From contig CAJXZG010000011.1 of the NCBI GenBank assembly GCA_913063265.1, forward strand, positions 24,015-88,014: DNA of 64,000 nt. Reading direction: 5' to 3'. The notes below the pieces were generated by a model that worked only from the letters and a program-made list of their open reading frames with translations, did no database searches and had not been told where the DNA came from. Both the position numbers and the translations under genes were made by a program. This document shows positions 54,985-61,066 of the stretch, one piece after another. Source of the DNA: an uncultured Prolixibacteraceae bacterium (GTDB lineage: Bacteria; Bacteroidota; Bacteroidia; Bacteroidales; Prolixibacteraceae). The stretch's first letter is position 1. Each line of letters opens with the position of its first letter.

Positions 54985-55145
54985 TTTAAATCAAACTTTT
55001 AAAATTGAGTTTGCAACTTCCGAAGGTAAGGGGAGCCACTCTTGACAGAGGTCTTTTTCGACCTCTTTTTTTTGTCCAAATTTTTGAGAACCTTGTTGGT
55101 ATTGAAAAGTACGTGCATCAGTTTTGTGAATTGGTGAGTTGAAAC
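54985..55145 (+). repeat. tRNA-Asn-linked repeat R4 with recombinase remnant
   Basis: AATCAAACTTTTAAAATTG, GTTTGCAACTTCC and AAGGGGAGCCA are followed by the GAGGTC/GACCTC hairpin and GTCCAAATTTTTGA. The next 60 bp (55087-55145) align with 52822-52885. On the minus strand they read KVSTHQFTKLMHVLFNTNKV, then LKNLDKKK, similar to the recombinase end SVASYEFTKPILVLLNISKV next to R3. Confidence 0.8.
55048..55073 (+). terminator. Terminator within R4
   Basis: GAGGTC and GACCTC pair around TTTTTC, followed by eight T's. Confidence 0.85.
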
Positions 55146-55318
55146 TTTTCCTTATTATTCATTATTCTCCTTAGGATTTGATTCCTTTTTTTTAATTGAC
55201 TGTTGCATAAAAATTTGTATAAGTTGCATGTCCTGCCAAGTTGCTAATCCATGAATTTTGAAATTGTTTTATGATTCTAAAACATTCATTTAATTATGAT
55301 TGGTGCAAGAAATATATT
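55146..55318. other. Gap after R4
   Basis: About 170 bp downstream of hipT with an open minus-strand stretch of about 36 codons (starting near 55270) that I do not recognise. No terminator for the hip operon is clear. Confidence 0.35.
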
Positions 55319-56263
55319 CTATTTCAACTTATCATACCTACTTTCCAAAAGGTTCCTGTATGATTCCTTCATTTCGTCAGATAAGAAAGATTCATTAAGC
55401 CATTCAACTGCCTTGGATTTATTCCGGAACATTCTCTTTTTAATTCCTTGAATTTGTTTATCCGTTAAACCTAAATCTAATCCCAGTTTTTCGAAGTGGT
55501 TCCAATTCAGTTTTTTCTTTTTCCCATCAAGCGTTAGAGCCAATTCTTCTGTATCTTCAGGTAAGATAATTGTAACATTCAACAAATCATATGCTGGCGC
55601 TAATATCCAACCTGAAGGGCTTTCAATCATCGAAAAGTTTTTGAGGTGCATATCATTATTGCCACACAAAAAACTGAAGATTGCAAGTTCAAGAAAGAAG
55701 ATTTTATCGAGCAATGTATTATTAGAATAAGCATGAAGTGCCTTTCCAACTTTCTCCATAGAACTTTTGTATTTATCGAATGCTTCTGTTATTTGAAACA
55801 TATCCAACATGTGTATTTTCTCACCATCAACTGTACGGTCTATCCTTTTGGTGATGTATGACAGTTCTCCTGATTTCAAACGTATTAAACTGGAAGGGAC
55901 CACACGGATACCCATAGCTTCAGCCATTCGCATGGTCACATGTTCATTCTCGGGCATTTCCTGAAAATGTTCGTTGGGTGGTTTAAAAATGTATTGCCCT
56001 CCAAGAGCTCCAACAACGGTCATGCGGCTATCTTCTCTTCTTTTCGTATCCTCTACAAGAGACATTGATAATTTAGCCTGAACACCAGGTACTGTCACGC
56101 TACGTTCAACAACTTCTTTTGCTAGTTCTGTCATTTGGTTTAAAGAATAAGGTATTTGAGGGGGTGTTGTTGAACCAAAGAACTCCTTGCTACAGCCAGC
56201 ATGAAAGTCTCCTGGAGTATCAAGAGGCTGATAGCAATATATACATCTATCTTTCATTTTCAT
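55319..56263 (-). CDS. hipT: HipT-like Ser/Thr kinase toxin
   Basis: The 314-residue protein corresponds to the HipA core without the first N-terminal subdomain. A small zinc-like motif opens it (CIYC...HAGC, C7/C10/H21/C24). Then come the VPGVQAKLS loop (about 58-66), the nucleotide Lys K94 in QYIFKPP, the catalytic GNNDMHLKNF with D204, and the metal Asp D226 in APAYDLLN. HipA-type kinases phosphorylate aminoacyl-tRNA synthetases: HipA hits GltX, and HipT of E. coli O127 hits TrpS. Gene order and overlaps with the next two genes are as in HipBST. The true start may be Met3. Confidence 0.85.
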   Translation of the reverse strand: MKMKDRCIYCYQPLDTPGDFHAGCSKEFFGSTTPPQIPYSLNQMTELAKEVVERSVTVPGVQAKLSMSLVEDTKRREDSRMTVVGALGGQYIFKPPNEHFQEMPENEHVTMRMAEAMGIRVVPSSLIRLKSGELSYITKRIDRTVDGEKIHMLDMFQITEAFDKYKSSMEKVGKALHAYSNNTLLDKIFFLELAIFSFLCGNNDMHLKNFSMIESPSGWILAPAYDLLNVTIILPEDTEELALTLDGKKKKLNWNHFEKLGLDLGLTDKQIQGIKKRMFRNKSKAVEWLNESFLSDEMKESYRNLLESRYDKLK

Positions 56264-56582
56264 CAGCTTCAGGTATTACACTAACTGCACCAATGCAGTT
56301 CTGGCAACATGCCAACAATAATCCCATGCGGTCGTTCTGGTTTATTTTCCAATTAGCAGAAGCAATATCCAGCAACCATCCCTCAGGAATAAGTCCATCA
56401 AAAAAAGCAAACAGCCTGTTTTCATAGTAGGGTTCATTTCTAACCGGCATTGAGAATGTGATGAATTCGCCGGGATGTTCTTTCAAATATTTTTCATCGT
56501 ATTGAAAGATGTATTCTCCATCATCTGTTTCGGTAATATAACCAGCAAAGTAATTTTTATATATGACTTTCCCTTTTCTCAT
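56247..56582 (-). CDS. hipS: HipS-like protein (HipA N-terminal subdomain)
   Basis: The 111-residue protein matches the HipA N-terminal subdomain 1: GKVIYKNYFAGYITETDDG, FTFSMPV-like SMPVRNEPY, RLFAFFDGLIPEGWLL. In HipBST systems this piece is a separate protein that acts as the antitoxin of HipT. It overlaps hipB by 4 bp and hipT by 17 bp, so the three are translationally coupled. It is not a truncated hipA: each part has its own start and the kinase lacks this region. Confidence 0.85.
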   Translation of the reverse strand: MRKGKVIYKNYFAGYITETDDGEYIFQYDEKYLKEHPGEFITFSMPVRNEPYYENRLFAFFDGLIPEGWLLDIASANWKINQNDRMGLLLACCQNCIGAVSVIPEADENER

Positions 56583-56797
56583 AATTCAAGTTCTTTGCTG
56601 TCTGCCGGTACCAGTTCATGACCAAACATTCTTAATACAAGGTTCACTTTATCCATGTTCAAGTTAGTCTTTCCTTGTTCTATTTTGCGGACCACAGTCA
56701 GTGCAACTCCTGCTCTTTCTGCAAATTCTTCCTGTGTTAGGTTTACCTCTTTTCTTCGTTCTTTTACAAACTCTGCCAATCGTTTCATTATATGCAT
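56579..56797 (-). CDS. hipB: HipB-like HTH antitoxin/repressor
   Basis: The 72-residue Xre-family protein has a helix-turn-helix at about 17-40 (NLTQEEFAERAGVALTVVRK) and IEQGKTNLNMDKVNLVLRMF. It would bind its own promoter and repress the operon. Start ATG at 56797; the later ATG at 56788 is possible. First gene of hipBST. Confidence 0.88.
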   Translation of the reverse strand: MHIMKRLAEFVKERRKEVNLTQEEFAERAGVALTVVRKIEQGKTNLNMDKVNLVLRMFGHELVPADSKELEL

Positions 56798-56817
56798 CTA
56801 AGTATAATAATGAACAA

Positions 56818-56845
56818 ATATACAAAACTATATGCTTTTGGATAT
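56818..56845 (-). promoter_or_regulatory. Candidate HipB operator
   Basis: ATATACAAAA (56818-56827) and TTTTGGATAT (56836-56845) form an inverted repeat matching in 9 of 10 positions around an 8-bp spacer, 20 bp upstream of hipB. The position suits an autorepression site. Confidence 0.55.
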
Positions 56846-57019
56846 AATTTAAGCAAATAAATTTGTCTTATATGTAAGGACATATACTTTCTGGTTAAAA
56901 GCGTATTGAATTGATTTCATTTGTGTAGTTAAATACAACCAACGGATTAAAGCAGTAAGTCCGATCTATGTCTGAAAAATAAGTGTGAGTTATTTTGTAT
57001 TGTTGACTTAATATGTTGG

Positions 57020-57112
57020 CAATTCACACCAAATTTTCACAAATTAGCTTGCAACTTACAACTTTCAGGGAGTACTTCAAGAAAGGTCGTCAATTTTGGC
57101 GACCTTTTTTAC
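57020..57112 (+). repeat. tRNA-Asn-linked repeat R5
   Basis: AATTCACACCAAATTTTCAC, ATTAGCTTGCAACTTAC and TCAGGGAGTAC precede a different hairpin, AAGGTCG/CGACCTT around a TCAATTTTGG-type loop, with T run (57082-57110). The 5' leader matches R2 and R6 best. Confidence 0.8.
57082..57110 (+). terminator. Terminator within R5
   Basis: AAAGGTCG and CGACCTTT pair around a 10-base loop, followed by T's. On the minus strand the same hairpin has an A-rich flank and could also serve the NYN gene less well. Confidence 0.75.
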
Positions 57113-57158
57113 TATAAATAATTTGTTATCAGAAAGATTTATGTTGATAGTTAGATTT

Positions 57159-57914
57159 TCATTTTCGTATTTTCCTTTGGCTCCCAACAACTGACTTATT
57201 TCTTACAAATATCAATTTGTGTCTACTTTTTGTATTTTCACGTTGTTCAATTTCAAATTTATTAATAGAACCGATTAAAGGAGTTAATTTTTGAAAACCA
57301 TAATTTCGGGGATCAAAATTTGGCATCTTTTTTTGAAGCAGACTTCCAACATCACCTAAAAATGCCCAGCCATCATCATCTGATAAATCTGTAATTGTTG
57401 ACGCAATTAATTTAATTTCCTTTGCAGTAATCTTGTCAATGGTTTCCTTATCATCATCTAATTCTTTCTCTTTTGCTTTTCTTTTCAGAATTTCGATATA
57501 GATAAATTTATCACAGGCAGCAATAAATGGATTGGGAGTCTTTTTCTCACCAATCCCGATTACCTGCATGCCGGCTTCTCTTAAACGTGTTGCAAGTCGC
57601 GTAAAATCGCTGTCACTTGAAACCAAACAAAAACCATTAACTTTCCCGGAGTACAACAAATCCATGGCATCAATAATCATAGCTGAGTCTGTAGCATTTT
57701 TCCCGGTTGTATAAGCGTACTGCTGAATCGGAGTAATGGCATTTTCAAGTAGCATGTTTTTCCACTTTGATAAATTTGGTTTTGTCCAATCTCCATATAT
57801 TCTTCGTATAGTTGGGTTTCCGTATTTAGCTATTTCTTCCATCATTTCTTTTACATGAGATGAAGGAATATTATCACCATCAATTAAAACCGCCAGATTA
57901 AGTTGTGTTTTCAT
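57159..57914 (-). CDS. NYN-domain nuclease with LOTUS/OST-HTH domain
   Basis: The 251-residue protein has a NYN (PIN-like, LabA/DUF88) domain at about 5-145. Acidic metal-binding residues are visible: D12 and D14 in VLIDGDNIP, D76 in NATDSAMIIDAMD, and D101/D103 in SSDSDFTRL. A C-terminal OST-HTH/LOTUS domain (about 165-240, LIASTITDLSDDDGWAFLG, FDPRNYGFQKLTPLI) probably binds RNA. NYN proteins cleave RNA. It is followed upstream on the same strand by two cold-shock-domain genes, suggesting an RNA-focused cassette (cassette 5). Confidence 0.88.
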   Translation of the reverse strand: MKTQLNLAVLIDGDNIPSSHVKEMMEEIAKYGNPTIRRIYGDWTKPNLSKWKNMLLENAITPIQQYAYTTGKNATDSAMIIDAMDLLYSGKVNGFCLVSSDSDFTRLATRLREAGMQVIGIGEKKTPNPFIAACDKFIYIEILKRKAKEKELDDDKETIDKITAKEIKLIASTITDLSDDDGWAFLGDVGSLLQKKMPNFDPRNYGFQKLTPLIGSINKFEIEQRENTKSRHKLIFVRNKSVVGSQRKIRK

Positions 57915-57966
57915 TGTTAAATTCTTTTGGTTATTACAATTAAAATGTAAATTATTGTGGTGCCGG

Positions 57967-58419
57967 TTATTCAGAGAGTTTTACACCTGTTGCTATTAGT
58001 CCTTTTGGTCCGGTTCCAAGTTCAAAGATTACCTTATTTCCCTCTTTGATTTTTCCAATTATATCTTTAGAATGAACAAACACATTTTGTTTAGTTACTT
58101 GTTCCCGAATAAATCCGTAACCTTTTTGTTCGTTAAAAAAAGTAACTACTCCTGTTTTAAGAAGATCTTCTTCATTCTGTTCACTTCCTTTAGGAATGCT
58201 TATTTCAATATCTTCCAGGTTAACTTCTTTTTTTTGGCTGATATCAGGCGGTTCAGATAAAATATTTCCAAATTCATCAACATAGGCGATCATGTCCTGA
58301 TTGTCTAATTTATTTGCATTTTCTTTCCTTGCTAATTTTCTTGCTTCTTTGTCTTTTCTTTTTTTCTCTTGTTTTTTCCTAACCTCTTTCTTACCGTATG
58401 TTTCTTTTGATCTACCCAT
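57967..58419 (-). CDS. Cold-shock-domain protein with basic N-terminal extension
   Basis: The 150-residue protein starts with about 40 highly charged Lys/Arg residues (KKEVRKKQEKKRKDKEARKL), then an acidic linker. A cold-shock domain lies at about 85-150 with RNP1-like GYGFIRE and RNP2-like VFVHSKD. It is likely an RNA chaperone. 52 bp separate it from the NYN gene, so they are probably one unit. Confidence 0.85.
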   Translation of the reverse strand: MGRSKETYGKKEVRKKQEKKRKDKEARKLARKENANKLDNQDMIAYVDEFGNILSEPPDISQKKEVNLEDIEISIPKGSEQNEEDLLKTGVVTFFNEQKGYGFIREQVTKQNVFVHSKDIIGKIKEGNKVIFELGTGPKGLIATGVKLSE

Positions 58420-58575
58420 AAATTCTATTAACTGACCTTTATTATTTTACAATTTTACATTATTTTGTTTTTTTGAATTTAATACCTTTTCATATAGAAA
58501 AGTCATATTTAATTCTACAAACCTGCTTTGTCCGACCAGAAATTATTGTGATTTAAAAATGAAGTGTTTCTATAT

Positions 58576-58776
58576 TTAGTTTGCTGATTTAACATTAACA
58601 GCATAAGGTCCTTTATCTCCTTGTTTTATTTCAAAAACAACTTCTTCATCCGGATGAAGACCTCCAAATGAACTGTATAAACCACTTCTGTGGACAAAAA
58701 CTTCTTCACCTTTTTCCGATATAATAAATCCAAAACCTTTTGTTTCATTGTACCATTTTACTTTTCCTTTTTGCAT
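58576..58776 (-). CDS. Cold-shock protein, CspA family
   Basis: The 66-residue protein is a single cold-shock domain (KVKWYNETKGFGFI, EEVFVHRSGL). It binds single-stranded RNA and DNA. The gap of 156 bp to the next gene and the AT-rich upstream region (58777-59080) suggest its own promoter and a long leader, as is usual for cold-shock genes. Confidence 0.93.
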   Translation of the reverse strand: MQKGKVKWYNETKGFGFIISEKGEEVFVHRSGLYSSFGGLHPDEEVVFEIKQGDKGPYAVNVKSAN

Positions 58777-59100
58777 AATATGTTATTTATAATGAATACT
58801 AACCTGATAACTAACACTAGTTTATATCCTAAAAAAGCGTCAAACAGGCAAAAATCTAATAAGATCTAAAAGAGAGTGAAGTTGAACTAATAATGTTAGG
58901 AAATTAGTAGAAAAGCACAAATTCTTAAACCGTATGTGGGTATAAAGGTAAGGTTTTAATCTAAAATGTTGTTAGTTGAATCTGAATGTTTAGATTTTCG
59001 CAATCATTAATATAATGTTGAATTTATTTTGAATCGGTAATTCTTGATTTTTATTTTCATGTATTAACTTTCAAATATTCAGGATTTTTATGTGTTTGAT
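58777..59100. other. Upstream region of the cold-shock gene
   Basis: About 320 bp of AT-rich DNA with no ORF. A cold-inducible leader is plausible but no conserved cold box is recognised. R6 begins at its right edge. Confidence 0.35.
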
Positions 59101-59108
59101 AAGAATCT

Positions 59109-59215
59109 ATTCACACCGAACTCTCACAAATTATGTTTCAACTTCCTCCAATCAGGTGAGCACCTTAAAGAAGGTCGCTGGTCTGGCGACTTTTTTTTGA
59201 TTAAAAATTTTGAGA
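59109..59215 (+). repeat. tRNA-Asn-linked repeat R6
   Basis: ATTCACACCGAACTCTCAC, ATTATGTTTCAACTTCC and CAATCAGGTGAGCAC are followed by a GTCGC/GCGAC hairpin with T run (59174-59198), then AAAATTTTGAGA, similar to the tail after R3 and R4. Confidence 0.8.
59174..59198 (+). terminator. Terminator within R6
   Basis: GTCGC and GCGAC pair around TGGTCTG, followed by eight T's. Confidence 0.75.
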
Positions 59216-59384
59216 CATTTAATATTTTGATTTCTGAGATTTATCAATTCATTAGATTCATTGCTTCCTTTCTCCTGGACTTTTATGAATTACAGTAATT
59301 AGATTTAACTATTCCATAAAAAAAATTAACAATACCTTTTCCAGGTTGTTATAAAATCAATCGCAACTTAACTTTTTTTACCCA

Positions 59385-60830
59385 ATGAAGTCATATCTCC
59401 AACGTTTTACTGTTCCACATGTATTTATTTTCCTTTCAGCTATTATTCTTTTTTGTGCATTACTCACATACATCGTTCCTTCGGGTGAATACAACAGAAC
59501 AACAAGAAAAGTCGGGGAAGTGATCCAGACCGTTGTTGTTCCGGGTAGTTATGAAAAACTAGATAAGCATTTTTCCCTTAAGGGAATCATCTTTGGTGAG
59601 AATTTGGAGGGAAAAGCATCTCCTACCAGTATACTTGGACTCTTTACGGCGATTCCAAAAGGTCTGAACCAATCAGCCGCACTTATATTCTTTGTGTTTA
59701 CTATCGGTGCTGTTTTTAACCTTATACGACATACGGGAACAGTACATGTTGTCATATATTGGTTGATGCGAAGATTTCAAAGATTTCCCAATTTACTTAT
59801 ATTATCAATATACCTTTCAATTGCAATATTGAGCAGTTTTATGGGAATGGGGCAGGAGTTTATGCCGCTAATCCCTCTCTTTATGATCATTTCAAAAGTA
59901 AACGGATACGACCGGATTTTTGGATTGGCCCTTTTTGGTCTTCCTTTTGCATTAGGATGGACCAGCGCAATCACCAATCCATTCACGGTTCAAATTGCGC
60001 AGAAAATTGCCGAAGTTCCAATCGGAAGTGGAATTGGAATGCGTGTTTTTGTTTTTATAGTACTCGCTGCAATCGGCTATCTATATTTAATGCGCTATGG
60101 GAAAAGAGTAAAACGTGACAGAAGTTTGTCTGCAATGCCTGATGACGCTTTTATTCTTCCTGATGAAGATTTTACCATTAAGCAAAAACTGGAGCGTAAG
60201 CACATTTTAATTATGCTTACCGCAGCACTATTGTTTGGATTAATACTTTATGCGGTCCAGTCAATGGGTTGGGGACTGTTGGAGATGACAGGCGGGTTTT
60301 TTATTGTTGGTGTAGTTACAATTTTAATAAGTGGGATGAGTGGAGATGAGTCTATGAAAGCCTTTGTAAAAGGATTGGAAATTATGATCATACCGGCGCT
60401 TGTAGTTGGTTTCGCAAGGGGAATTCAGGTAGTGATGGTCGAAGGACAAATTATAGATACCATGCTAAATTTTACTGCAGTTGCACTGGAAAAACTTCCA
60501 CGCTTTCTTGCAGCTGAAGGCATGTTCATCTTCCAGTCATTTTTGAATTTCTTTATCCCTTCAGCATCAGGCCAGGCATTGGTTTCTATGCCGCTCATGA
60601 CTCCACTTGCTGATCTTCTGAATATTTCTCGTCAAACCAGTGTGCTGGCCTACACTCTGGGAGATGGATTGTCGAATTTGATTATTCCCACAAGTGGATT
60701 CCTGATGGCAATTCTCGGACTTGCCGAGATTCCTTACGAAAAATGGTTCCGTTTTGTGTTACCTCTTTTTCTTATTCTGAGTTTTACCGGCCTTATTATA
60801 ATCGGGATTGCTGTATTTATTGGTTATTAG
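59385..60830 (+). CDS. YfcC-family membrane transporter
   Basis: The 481-residue protein has about 12 predicted membrane segments (starting VPHVFIFLSAIILFCALL) and belongs to the YfcC/DcuC-like (ArcD-related) group. Recognisable are YIVPSGEYNR after helix 1, SSFMGMGQEFMPLIPLF, and FFIPSASGQALVSMPLM in the second half, the repeated re-entrant substrate regions. Related carriers move basic amino acids or dicarboxylates; the substrate is not predictable here. It is the only gene of cassette 6. Confidence 0.88.
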   Translation: MKSYLQRFTVPHVFIFLSAIILFCALLTYIVPSGEYNRTTRKVGEVIQTVVVPGSYEKLDKHFSLKGIIFGENLEGKASPTSILGLFTAIPKGLNQSAALIFFVFTIGAVFNLIRHTGTVHVVIYWLMRRFQRFPNLLILSIYLSIAILSSFMGMGQEFMPLIPLFMIISKVNGYDRIFGLALFGLPFALGWTSAITNPFTVQIAQKIAEVPIGSGIGMRVFVFIVLAAIGYLYLMRYGKRVKRDRSLSAMPDDAFILPDEDFTIKQKLERKHILIMLTAALLFGLILYAVQSMGWGLLEMTGGFFIVGVVTILISGMSGDESMKAFVKGLEIMIIPALVVGFARGIQVVMVEGQIIDTMLNFTAVALEKLPRFLAAEGMFIFQSFLNFFIPSASGQALVSMPLMTPLADLLNISRQTSVLAYTLGDGLSNLIIPTSGFLMAILGLAEIPYEKWFRFVLPLFLILSFTGLIIIGIAVFIGY

Positions 60831-60840
60831 TTTTTGAATG

Positions 60841-60873
60841 TTTTAGTTAGGTTACAACTTATAATTTTATGCA
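60841..60873 (+). repeat. tRNA-Asn-linked repeat R7 (degenerate)
   Basis: TTTAGTTAGGTTACAACTT matches the left core TTTAGGTTGCAACTT with an insertion and one change. The GGGGAGC half and hairpin are not visible. It may mark the right border of the array. Confidence 0.45.
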
Positions 60874-61066
60874 TTTATATTCGGAATAGATTATTCTATT
60901 GTTCCGTAATAATCCGTTAGAAAATTATTGTAAACGAATTAATTTCTTTATAAATCTATTCTTTAAACATCATACCAATACTTTTTTGGAGCATTTCACA
61001 ATAAATTTTTACATCTTTTTACATTTGTCAAATTGATAATGATATTGAAAATTAATAACTTAGGAT

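Noticed and set aside
59092..59298. 68-codon plus-strand ORF
   Set aside because: It is made of repeat R6 and its terminator, so it is unlikely to be translated.
48870..60873. CRISPR array
   Set aside because: The repeats are spaced 1.3-2.4 kb apart with genes between them, are degenerate, and no cas gene is present.
48870..60873. True integron
   Set aside because: No IntI-type tyrosine recombinase is seen and the repeats do not have attC-like paired R/L boxes; 'integron-like' is only a description of layout.
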